DNA of 19,306 nucleotides from Zygnema cylindricum (taxonomy: Eukaryota > Streptophyta > Zygnematophyceae > Zygnematales > Zygnemataceae), in NCBI GenBank assembly GCA_037447655.1, contig JBBHKE010002874.1:1-19306 (forward strand), written 5' to 3'. Made by a program: the position numbers and the translations under genes. The notes under the pieces were generated by a model. It saw only the letters and a program-made list of their open reading frames with translations, made no database searches and was not told where the DNA came from. Of the stretch, positions 8,374 through 16,285 are shown piece after piece. Numbering within the stretch: position 1 is the stretch's first letter; every line of letters starts with the position of its first letter.

Positions 8374-9001
8374 TGTTGGAGGTCAAGGCATTCTCTCTCG
8401 GCTGTGATCCACTCCCATTAAGAGTCACGCTTGCACCGGCGGGAATAAAGCCATTAGTAGACATGACAGCAGAAGCAATCCCAAAGAGAAATACCTAGTA
8501 GATTAAATCTATAGTGTAAGATATGTAACTCCAAATGAAAGAGGTCTTTCAACCATACAAACATGTACTACAAACAAATCAAACACAATAGAGCACAAAA
8601 CACCTTAAACTGCACTCAGTGCTCTCATTTCCTTAACTCTTGTGTAGAATGTACATTTTGTATCAAACTGATCATTCCTAATTGAATTACACACTCTAAA
8701 TATCCTCAAAATATTTAAAATGTATGTACAAGGTTCACCAAACAGCCTACTAACAAAAATCTAAGTGTTTGGACCAGAATTGTCCACTAATAATATCTAT
8801 ACCCTAAAACTCCGGGTGATTCGTATCATGTCCACATTCATTGGCGGCCCTACACACTAATTTACTTAAAGATAACTAGTTGTGTAGATACTACAAAAAA
8901 TTTACACTAAATTTGGTCAATGTTGAACAGTTGGTATTCCAAAAATTATTCTAAGTCTTAGACTCAAATTTCTAAGACTTACTAAAGCTTACTTTTCAAT
9001 A
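8374..9001 (-). repeat. Element B 5' LTR
   Basis: This 628-bp partner of 3661-4288 is at the 5' end on the minus strand, next to the primer-binding site. It starts on that strand with tattgaaaagtaagc and ends ctccaaca. Confidence 0.92.
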
Positions 9002-9006
9002 GGATG
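9002..9006. repeat. Target-site duplication of element B, right copy
   Basis: ggatg pairs with agatg at 3656-3660. The protease codons of element A begin within and directly after it. Confidence 0.75.
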
Positions 9007-9245
9007 GATCATCGAATCAGGTGCATCCATGCATATTTATCATGATAAGCAACTCTTCACTAAGCTAAGAAAGATCCTTACTGTAGAGATAGAGTATGGG
9101 GATGGGTGAGTGGTTACTACAGATCTAGTGGAATCAATAGATCTAAAAGTCCTAGTGGAGGGAAAGACTTCCATACTCACCTTCTCAGATGTACTCTATA
9201 TTCCTCAGTTGAGTAAATATCTTGTCTCTACGTTTATGTTAGATA
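9005..9245 (+). pseudogene. pol: Element A protease fragment between insertions B and C
   Basis: Directly after the B target duplication the frame reads WIIESGASMHIYHDKQLFTK, then LRKILTVEIEYGDG-stop, and LVESIDLKVLVEGKTSILTF, SDVLYIPQLSKYLVSTFMLD. This is the Copia aspartic protease. The catalytic triplet is E-S-G (Glu codon 9014-9016) in place of D-S-G, so it should be inactive. One TGA interrupts the domain near 9110. The open frame ends at 9245, where C begins, and resumes in the same frame at 15095 (L-D then D-K-E-F-D), which confirms that C is a later insertion into a then-continuous gene. Confidence 0.82.
9241..9245. repeat. Target-site duplication of element C, left copy
   Basis: agata directly precedes the LTR start tgttgaaaag; the partner at 15094-15098 is agatg. 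Removing C with one copy restores A's reading frame. Confidence 0.78.
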
Positions 9246-9397
9246 TGTTGAAAAGAGGTAATTAATAGTTCACTTCTATATTTTAGTTAGAATGTAAAGA
9301 GAGAGAAAGAGAGGATGAAAGGCACGCCATGGCTGCCGCGTCATTTTAAAGGAGGCAGAATGAAATAGAAGGTATTTTCCTATTTGTAGCAAAATAC

Positions 9398-9466
9398 TGC
9401 CTCTGGCCAAATTTGAACCAGGGTCTACGGACAACAATTTAGACTTAACCATTATCCATTAAGGCA
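9398..9466 (-). other. Antisense tRNA-like unit in U3 of C (left copy)
   Basis: The minus-strand 69-nt unit begins tgcct and ends aggca, a 5-bp acceptor-like stem. It has an A-box-like ttaatggata resembling plant tRNA-Arg D-arms, and a B-box-like ggttcaaattt (9409-9419) in a T-arm position. The right LTR holds the same unit with paired changes that keep the stem. The length is close to a tRNA, but the anticodon arm is poor and the B-box is weakened in this copy, so it is tRNA-derived rather than a working tRNA gene. Confidence 0.55.
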
Positions 9467-9675
9467 CTAGCAAAATGATATATGTACAATGTTTCACGTA
9501 TATTCATAAATTTATTAAACGGACTAATTTACAGTAGACTAACGAAAACACTTATTAATCAATTCATGCATGGAAACGAATCGAAGCTGCATAAATACAA
9601 ATGATCGGACAGCCACAATTGCAGCCGCCACCCCCAATAAACTTTCGGCGGCCTTTGGGGATAGTGTCACGCGAC

Positions 9676-9685
9676 GCCACGTGGC
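9676..9685. promoter_or_regulatory. G-box palindrome in C left U3
   Basis: gccacgtggc is a perfect 10-bp palindrome holding CACGTG, the plant G-box bound by bZIP/bHLH factors. It is also present in the right LTR at 14634-14643 although flanking bases have changed. It lies about 235 bp upstream of the TATA box. Confidence 0.55.
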
Positions 9686-9918
9686 ACCATACTATTGGAT
9701 ACCGTAGAAGATGGGAGGAGGAACCATGGCTTCTGTTTTGACCGGCGTCACTTTGAAAGCCATGTCATACAATGGTCGTACAATAAGTACATTGCTTAGT
9801 GTACCTTCTTATACTATATAGTGATTCTATTGGACTAGGGTTTAGTAGTAGGCCGTCGTAAGTAGGCAAACCAAGACTTAGTGAAATTCAGGTACCTCTC
9901 TCTAAGAGACCTTGTAAC

Positions 9919-9924
9919 TATAAA
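9919..9924 (+). promoter_or_regulatory. TATA box of C left LTR
   Basis: tataaa follows ctctctaagagac, matching the position of the TATA box in A relative to the downstream stem-loops. The right LTR has aataaa here, so the box is lost in that copy. Confidence 0.5.
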
Positions 9925-10128
9925 TGTTATCTTTGACCAGCGATAACTTACTGCTCAAGGGAGCAAATTCAGTGATTCTTTTTGCGTTTGACTCAGAGGA
10001 GTCTTGTCCTCACAAGGGTGAGAGCGGTCAAAATATTTGTGTGTCTTGGCGGCTGTTATTGAGCGGGAAAGTAGAAGGGGCAAATATTATCCTATAGGTT
10101 TTACATAGGCTGCTCATTCTCTGGGTCA

Positions 10129-11330
10129 ATGGAGACCAGAGAATTGCAGGTTATAGACCCACCCTCTAGGGTGCCCATATTTGATGGATCAACCTTTCAT
10201 TGTTGGGAAATGATGATGGAGGGAGAACTATTTGAGAAACACCTATGGGGAATAGTGTCCGGACAAGTTCGATTCCCCCTACACCTAGGTTTGGAGTAAT
10301 GCGTTTTTTTGGCACCTCATTCTCTACAGTAGGTAGAACAGCTGCCACCATCATTGAGGATGAAGACGAGGAAGGAGAGGAGATTGTCATGGAAGGAGAA
10401 AATGGAGGAGTTGCAACTCAAATGACACCATTGCCGAAGGCGATACTGGCAGCACCACCACAAGCAATCGGGCAAAGGGTTCAGACCGAAAGATCAGAGT
10501 ATGGAAAGTAGAACTACAAAGACAAGGTTGCTAAGCTCTTAATTATTAAAAGTGTAGCAAAGGTTATTGCCATTTCCCTTATGCATCTCAAATCTTCATC
10601 TAAGATTTGGATATCACTAGTTGACAAATAAAACAGTGGATCATTGCAGCAGCAACAGTTGGCAGAAAACAAGATTGCAGCTCATACTTATAAGGGAGGA
10701 AACATGTATAATAATTGCAATGATTTATGAGCATTATTTGGAGAGCTAGAGAGTGCACGTAACTCATGGTCTGAGAGACAAAGAGGGAACACATTAATGA
10801 TAAAACAATTTGAAGAGTATGAGAATATCATTAATTGATTGCAGGACATAGGAGAGAGCAATTGGAATTGGGATGACACCGTGGGAATGACTTAAGTGAA
10901 AGAAAGCACCATAGAGCTTAGGAGAGGGAGTCCAAGTGTTCAAGCAATGTCAACAATAGCTGATTGGCGAAAGCGTGATGAGGAGAGAGAGAAAGTTTGC
11001 TATCAAAACTTTTGAGGAAGAGGGCAAGGAGGTGGAAGATTTGATAGACAAGGGAGAGGAACTTCTCAAGGAGGATTATGTCACTTATGCAAGAAACCGG
11101 GACACTTTATGGCAGATTGTGGCAAACTTGCATATCTTTGACTAAAAGATGGGCAAGGGACCACAAGAAATAGAGGAAATAAAAAGGCTTTCCTAACTGA
11201 AGTTCATGATGAGCAAGAGAACGAAGAAACCAAACAGGAAGAGGAGTTTGAGGAGCTTGAGGAGCTTCTCCTTAATCCGAAATACATTGAAAAGTATGTT
11301 GACATTCCACGAGACAAAAGTGTGTTTTCG
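10129..11330 (+). pseudogene. gag: Element C gag with CCHC zinc knuckle, degenerate
   Basis: The ATG at 10129 is inside the LTR. The frame reads METRELQVIDPPSRVPIFDG and STFHCWEMMMEGELFEKHLW for 56 codons to TAA at 10297-10299: the Copia gag opening with the W-E-M-M-M capsid helix. Later segments in other frames include IIEDEDEEGEEIVMEG (acidic), VAKLLIIKSVAKVIAISLMH, WISLVDK, HTYKGGNMYNN and MIKQFEEYENI, all consistent with the UBN2/capsid domain. A basic Gly/Arg-rich run precedes the zinc knuckle CHLCKKPGHFMADC (11079-11120), which keeps the C-C-H-C residues. Glu-rich sequence then leads to protease. Several stops show it is not translated as one protein. Confidence 0.8.
10149..10163 (+). 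other. Primer-binding site of C (half-tRNA type, two mismatches)
   Basis: ggttatagacccacc follows the LTR with no spacer. It differs from the sites of A and B at two positions, both G to A, which also removes the anticodon-complementary ATG. These are likely post-insertion mutations. Confidence 0.78.
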
Positions 11331-11339
11331 GATGTAAGA

Positions 11340-11692
11340 GGGATCCACCTGAAGATGGGTGGATAATCGACTAAAGGGCCTCAATGCATATGTGCAAAGA
11401 TAAAAGGTGGTTCACTAAACTGAGAAAGATCCCAATAGTTGAGATAGAGTACGGAGATTGTAGAGTAGAAACCACCTGTCTTCTTGGAACTGTTGACTTG
11501 AAGGTTCTAATTGATGAAAATGCCTCGATTGTAACACTCTCAAACGTTCTTTACATTCCACAACTTAGTTAGAACTTGGTCGCAACAGCTGTCCTAGATG
11601 AAAAGAAGTTTGAAACAGGAACTAGGAAAGGAATCTTCACAGCAAGCTTTGATAATGAGGTTAATTTCATAGCTGAGAAGGGCAGTCAATGA
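11340..11692 (+). pseudogene. pol: Element C protease, active site destroyed
   Basis: PPEDGWIID is followed by a stop codon (11372-11374) and R-A-S, so the D-S-G-A-S signature has become D-stop-R-A-S. Downstream the frame is open for about 62 codons: MHMCKDKRWFTKLRKIPIVE, YGDCRVETTCLLGTVDLKVL, LSNVLYIPQLS, matching the protease of A residue for residue in long stretches. A stop then precedes NLVATAVLDEKKFETGTRKG and the pre-integrase region. The A homologue of the last part is the sequence split by C itself at L-D. Confidence 0.82.
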
Positions 11693-12650
11693 ATGTTCAA
11701 AATAGTTCTTTGCAATAAAATGAGTGTTCTCTACTCGTGTGCAAGCGAGATGATGCTTTGGCACAAAAAGTTGGGGCATGTGCATCTAGATAGATTAAAG
11801 AAAATGAAGAAAACGGGAATAGTGGAGGGTATTACTTTTGAGGATGATGAGATCTTTGATGATTGCAGTGGATGTGCCCAAGGGAAGATTCATAGACTTC
11901 CATTTCCAAAGGCAACCACATTTAGGAGAGAGAAAGTGTTGGATCTAATTCACACCGATGTTTGGGGACCTACTAAATATGCTTCACTTGGGGGGAAGAG
12001 GTGTATGTTAACTATCACAGATGATTGGTCTAGATACACGAAGGTATACTTTCTCAGACATAAGTCATGGGTATTGAGATGTTTCAAAGAGTATAAAGTA
12101 TGGAGTGAAAAAACTACACGAAACCTCAATAAAAGAGATAAGAAGTGATAATGGCAAAGGATATACCTCAAGGGAATTTGAAGAATATCTTAAAGAATAA
12201 GGAATTCATCATGACAAAATTGTTTCCTCTAATCCGGAACAAAATGGAGTAGCATAAAGAGTTAATAGAACTTTAGGAGATATGTCCAGAAGTATGTTAA
12301 CTGATAAGAGGATAGGGTTGCAATTTTGGGTAGAGTCTATGAACTATGCTAATTTCATCAAAAATAGAGTCCTAACTTCAACAAATAAAGAGGAAACTCT
12401 ATGTGAGAGGTGGACAGGAAGAAATCCTGATTTGTCTAGTTTGAGAGTGTAAGGAAGTCAAGTTTACAGTTTGGATTTCGATAAGACTATATGGAAGTTA
12501 GAAGGGAGAGGGAAGCTAGGATATCTTGTAGGATATGATGAGAGCACAAAAAGATACCGAGTGTATGACTTGAAAAAGAAAGATATAATTTTGGTAAAAC
12601 ACATAGTGGTGATGAATGAAGAGAAGTCAAAATCAGATTTGAAACGGATC
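11693..12650 (+). pseudogene. pol: Element C GAG-pre-integrase and integrase, catalytic Glu lost
   Basis: The zinc-binding module is well kept: LWHKKLGHVHLDRLKKMKKT and DDCSGCAQGKIHRLPFPKA (H-H-C-C). The core has LIHTDVWGP (first Asp, codon 11957-11959), TITDDWSRYTKVYFLRHKS, then after a frameshift near 12070 RSDNGKGYTSREFEEYL (second Asp, 12147-12149). The third catalytic position in GVA-x-RVNRTLG is a TAA stop (12255-12257) instead of Glu. The C-terminal part is open from 12471: YSLDFDKTIWKLEGRGKLGY, LVGYDESTKRYRVYDLKKKD, IILVKHIVVMNE. Integrase would have inserted the cDNA with 5-bp staggered cuts. Confidence 0.84.
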
Positions 12651-14190
12651 AGTTTTCTGACTTTGAATTTGAAAATGAAGAGAAGGAAGAGCGAGAAAAA
12701 GAAAAATTTGCAGATCTACCAAATGAGAAGGAGGAAAGGACAACTTCCGAGGCAACGCCACAATACGAAGTGGAAACTAATGAGGAACTTGATGAGACAC
12801 CAGAATTAGAAGATAGGGCAGCTCAAAATCTCCCTAAAAGAAACCCAAAGATGCCTTCCATACCTGTGCACCAGTGGTCTGATTTCCTTATGTTAGAATC
12901 CATTTAACTATAGCCGCAGCGAAGGATATGAAATACACCAAATGGATATTAAAACGACCTTTTTGCACAAAGAGTTGGAAGAAAAAATTTACATGAGGCA
13001 ACCGAAATGATTCGTGGAAAATGGGGAAGAAAACAAAGTTTGCAAGCTGATTAAATCACTCTATGGGCTTAAGCAAGCCCCGCGACATTGGAATATAAAG
13101 CTCGACGAATTTTTGACTAGATTGGGGTATATCAGAATTAGTTCATATCACTCTATATATTTATTTGAGGATGAGGATGGAGTGATATTTATTGCTATTT
13201 ATATGGATGATTTGTTGGACTTAAGCAAGTACTCAGATAAAATTAACAAACTAAAACGGGATCTTAGAAGCCGCTTTGACGTGAAAGATCTCGGCGAAGC
13301 AAAGTACATTTTGGGAATTCAGATGGAGAGAGATAGAGGGAATAGGATTATAAGACTCACTCAGAAAGAAGTAATTGGTAATATGCTAGAAAAATTTCAA
13401 ATGGAGAAAGCAAACGGATGTACTACTCCCATGGATTTGAAGAAAGTGTGTGAGGGGAGTGAAGAGGGAGGAATATTGATCATTAATGATGAGATAGATG
13501 AGATACAATGAAAATTTATGGAAAAAATCCCTTATCGGCCGATTGTAGGCAGTTTAATATATTTTATAAGTTGTACGCGGCCGGATATAGCTTCAGTCGT
13601 AGGAGTCCTCAGCAAGAGTGTTAATGAAACCAAGAAAGAGAGACCAGGAGGCTGCCAAAAGGGTGGAATCTGGTGTGGACAATGGAATTGTGGTTGCATT
13701 TTGGAGGGGAGCACAATGACATCACAACCTGGAGTGATGCCAATTATGGAGATGTGCCTTTAAGGCGGTGTACGACTGGATATGTGTTGCAAATTTGATC
13801 TGGTGCATGCGGTTGGAGTAGTAAGCAACAGAAAGTAGTTGCTCAGTCCACTATAGAGGCTGAATACATGGCTTCCTGTGCTGACACCAAAGAATTAATG
13901 TGGGTGAAATCTCTTTTTAAATAACTTAGGTTCATGAAGACAGGAACTCAGAATGTTTTTTGTGATAATAAATCTGTTATCTCTAATGGAGCTAATCCGA
14001 AACATCACTTCAAAGCTAAGCATATTGATATCAGACTAGGCTTTGTCATAGAGAAGGTTGAAAATAAAATCATTAAACTGGTTCATAAAATTAATAAAGA
14101 AATGATTGCAGACATGATGACAAAACCAGTACCTTCCCCTAAGATGATTTATTGCAGAGAAAACTGTGGATTAAAATTGAAAAGTGAATA
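12651..14190 (+). pseudogene. pol: Element C reverse transcriptase and RNase H, internally deleted
   Basis: A charged linker ends PKMPSIPV near 12866 and jumps straight to APVV-stop-FPYVRI. A has about 355 bp between the homologous points, so C has lost the N-terminal fingers (KWVFKLK, RYKARLVAKG). After a frameshift near 12930 come HQMDIKTTFLHKEL (first RT Asp), LYGLKQAPRHWNIKLDEF, AIYMDDLLDL (active site YMDD, 13200-13211), DLGEAKYILGIQMERDRG and TRPDIASVVGVLSKSV. The connection domain is scrambled by a shift near 13635. RNase H keeps DITTWSDANYGDVPLRRCTT (Asp 13736-13738), QSTIEAEYMASCADTKELMW, FCDNKSVISNGANPKHHFKA and KHIDIRLGF, ending at the stop at 14189. Confidence 0.85.
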
Positions 14191-14192
14191 AG

Positions 14193-14204
14193 AATTAAGG
14201 GGAG
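14193..14204 (+). other. Polypurine tract of element C
   Basis: aattaaggggag lies immediately before the 3' LTR and is very close to the tract of element B (ttaaggggag shared). Confidence 0.75.
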
Positions 14205-14356
14205 AGTTGAAAAGGGGTATTTAATAGTTCACTTCTATATTTTAGTTAGAATGTAAAGAGAGAGAAGGAGAGAACCAAAGACACGCCATGGCTGCCGCGT
14301 CATTTAGAATGAGGCAGAATGAAATAGAAGGTATTTTCCTATTTGTAGCAAAATAC

Positions 14357-14425
14357 TGTCTCTGACCGGATTTGAACCAGGGTCTACAATCTACTATTTA
14401 GACCTTAGCCTAATCCATTAAGACA
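14357..14425 (-). other. Antisense tRNA-like unit in U3 of C (right copy)
   Basis: This minus-strand 69-nt unit begins tgtct and ends agaca (5-bp stem). It has A-box-like ttaatggattaggc, an anticodon-arm-like ggtct-7 nt-agatt, and a perfect B-box ggttcaaatcc (14368-14378) within ctgg...ccgg pairing. This copy folds better as a tRNA than the left one. The acceptor-like stem differs from the left copy at both partners of one pair (C-G there, T-A here). Confidence 0.6.
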
Positions 14426-14633
14426 CTAGCAAAACGATATACGTTCTACGTTTCACGCATATTGATCTATTTATTAAACGGACTAATTTACAGCAGACTA
14501 ACAAAAACACGCAATTATCAATTCATGCATGGAAGCGAATCGAAGCCGCATAAATGCAAATGATCGGACGGCCACAATTGCAGCCGCCACCAGCAATAAA
14601 CTTTCGGCGGCCTTTGGGGATAGCGTTAGCAAC

Positions 14634-14643
14634 GCCACGTGGC
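14634..14643. promoter_or_regulatory. G-box palindrome in C right U3
   Basis: gccacgtggc, identical to the left LTR copy at 9676-9685, in otherwise slightly diverged surroundings. Confidence 0.55.
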
Positions 14644-15093
14644 ACCATACTTTTGGATACAGGAGAAGATGGGAGGAGGAACCATAACAACATTTTGACA
14701 GGTATCACTTTGAAAGCCATGTCGTACAATAAGTACACCGCTTAGTGTACCTTCTTGTACTATGTAGTGTTTCCATTGGACTAAGGTTTAGCGGTAGGCA
14801 GTCGTAAGTAGGCAAACCATGACTTAGTGAAATTAAGGTATCTCTCTCTAAGAGAGTTTGTAACAATAAAGGTCATCTTTGACCAGCGATAACTTACTAC
14901 TCAGGGGAGCAAATTCAGTGATTCTTTTTGCGTTGACTCAAGGAAGTCTTGTCCTCACAAGGGTGAGAGTGGTCACAATATTTGTGTGCAAGGGCGGTGC
15001 TTATTCAGCCGGAAAGTAAAAGGGGCAAATATTGTCCTAGAGGCTTTACATATGCTGCTAATTCTCTGGGTCAATGGAGACCACAGAATTGCA

Positions 15094-15098
15094 AGATG
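15094..15098. repeat. Target-site duplication of element C, right copy
   Basis: agatg, against agata at 9241-9245; the two codons L-D of element A's polyprotein span it. Confidence 0.78.
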
Positions 15099-16127
15099 AC
15101 AAAGAGTTTGATACTTTCACTTGGAAGGGAGTCTTTACAGCTAAGCATGGGGATGAAATTTACTTTACGCCAAATAAGGGTAGCTAAAGAATGTTTAGGC
15201 TTCACTTGAGTAATGAAAAGAAGAATGCTTGCTATGTTGGTGTTCCTAAGTTGATGATTTGGCATAAGCGATTGGGGCATGTGCATTTTGATTGGTTGAG
15301 GGAAATGAAAAAGCTTGGAAAGGTAGAAGGCATTCAGGTTGGGGATAATGAAATGATGGATGATTATAGTGGCTGTGCCCAAGGTAAGGCTCACAAACTT
15401 CCCTATCCCAAAGCCGCCACATATAGAGGTGACAATGTAATTGATCTAGTCCACACAGATATTTGGGGACCTGCAAAAGTACCTTCTGTTGGAGGAAAGA
15501 GGTTTATGATGACAATAATCGATGAGTGGTCTAGATACTTTAGAGTCTACTTCCTAAAAACAAAGTCTGAAACATCAACTACTTCAAAGAATATAAAGTC
15601 TGGAGTGAAAAGTTGCATGCAACCCCCATTAAGAGAATAAGGAGTTATAATGGGGGGAATATACCTCTAACTAGTTTGAGGAGTATTTGAGAGATGAGGG
15701 AGTTCAGCACCAGAAAACCGTACCATATAACCAGGAAAATAATGGGGTAGCTGAGAGGCTTAACCGAACACTAGGAGATAGTGCATGTAGTATGTTGGCC
15801 GGCAAGAAAATAGGAAACAGATTTTGGGTAGAGGCAATGAACTGTGCCAATTAAATTAAGAATAGAGTCTTTGCCTCAGCTGTAAAGAGATTGACACCTT
15901 ATGAGAGGTGGGTGGGAAGGAAACCGGACATCTCTCACCTTCAAATATTCGGTAGCTAAGTTTACAGTCTTGACACGGATAGGAAAAACTGGAAACTAGA
16001 TGCTAACGGAAAACCTGGATACTTTGTATGATATGATGAGGATGTCAAGGGATATAGAGTTTACGACTTAGCAAAGAGAGATATCATTCTGGTCAAACAC
16101 CTAGATGTCATGGATGAAGGGAAGTGA
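15095..16127 (+). pseudogene. pol: Element A GAG-pre-integrase and integrase, one catalytic Asp lost
   Basis: Continuing from 9245, the frame reads DDKEFDTFTWKGVFTAKHGD, a stop, then MIWHKRLGHVHFDWLREMKK and DDYSGCAQGKAHKLPYPKA; the first zinc Cys is Tyr here. The catalytic core has LVHTDIWGP (first Asp, 15458-15460) and TIIDEWSRYFRVYFLKTKS. After a shift near 15570 comes IRSYNGG, where the second catalytic Asp is Tyr (15646-15648). A further one-base shift leads to EEYLRDEGVQHQKTVP and NNGVAERLNRTLGD (Glu 15753-15755). The C terminus reads PYERWVGRKPDISHLQIFGS, then GKPGYFV-stop-YDEDVKGYRVYDLAKRD and IILVKHLDVMDEGK-stop. Compared with C, it has fewer stops in the core but has lost a different catalytic residue. 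Confidence 0.86.
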
Positions 16128-16285
16128 TTTGACCCATTTAAATATACCAAAAAGATAAGAATCAGATTTGAGTGTGAAGGTGAGGACGACTCCATCCTTT
16201 CGAAAGGGACATGGGTGAAACAAGTATTGCAGATTCAGGGGAGATCTAAGACACACGCAATCCACCGGAAACTTCACATATTCAT

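Larger units (their letters stand above)
3661..9001 (-). mobile_element. Element B: Copia LTR retrotransposon inserted in A, reverse orientation
   Basis: It is bounded by two 628-bp direct repeats (3661-4288 and 8374-9001). On the minus strand the order is 5' LTR (8374-9001), primer-binding site (8359-8373), gag, protease, integrase, RT, RNase H, polypurine tract, 3' LTR. Termini on the sense strand are TATTGAAAAG...CCAACA, so the usual TG start has become TA in both LTRs. All catalytic domains are identifiable but carry stops and shifts, and the RT active site is YVGD. It is clearly a different family from A and C, although it shares their primer type. Confidence 0.93.
9246..10148 (+). repeat. 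Element C 5' LTR
   Basis: This 903-bp LTR starts tgttgaaaag and ends gaattgca. U3 holds a gccatggctg block, an antisense tRNA-like unit (9398-9466), a G-box palindrome (9676-9685) and a TATA box (9919-9924). R/U5 holds twin stem-loops: TGCTC-AAGG-GAGCA (9952-9965) and GACTC-AGAG-GAGTC (9990-10003). The final 20 nt, from ATG at 10129, are gag codons. Confidence 0.92.
9246..15093 (+). mobile_element. Element C: Copia LTR retrotransposon inserted in A, same orientation
   Basis: It is bounded by LTRs 9246-10148 and 14205-15093, with a primer-binding site (10149-10163), polypurine tract (14193-14204) and 5-bp target duplication. The coding order is gag, protease, integrase, RT, RNase H. It is a sister family to A: the same start TGTTGAA, the same LTR end TTGCA, the same gag start placement and readily alignable protein, but different LTR sequence. 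It is dead: the protease motif contains a stop, the integrase Glu is a stop codon, and about 355 bp are missing from RT. Confidence 0.92.
14205..15093 (+). repeat. Element C 3' LTR
   Basis: This 889-bp LTR starts agttgaaaag (first base changed from T) and ends gaattgca. It aligns with 9246-10148, with short length differences. It contains a tRNA-like unit (14357-14425), a G-box (14634-14643), a degraded TATA (aataaa) and the gag ATG (15074-15076), again exactly 20 nt from the end. Confidence 0.92.

Noticed and set aside
10245-10511. 88-codon open frame as an independent gene
   Set aside because: It lies in the expected place of C gag after a frameshift (acidic segment); treated as part of the gag relic.
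14357-14425. Functional tRNA gene
   Set aside because: It has a B-box and a stem, but the anticodon loop lacks the conserved U33, one anticodon-stem half needs two wobble pairs, and it is repeated inside LTRs. Kept only as tRNA-like.
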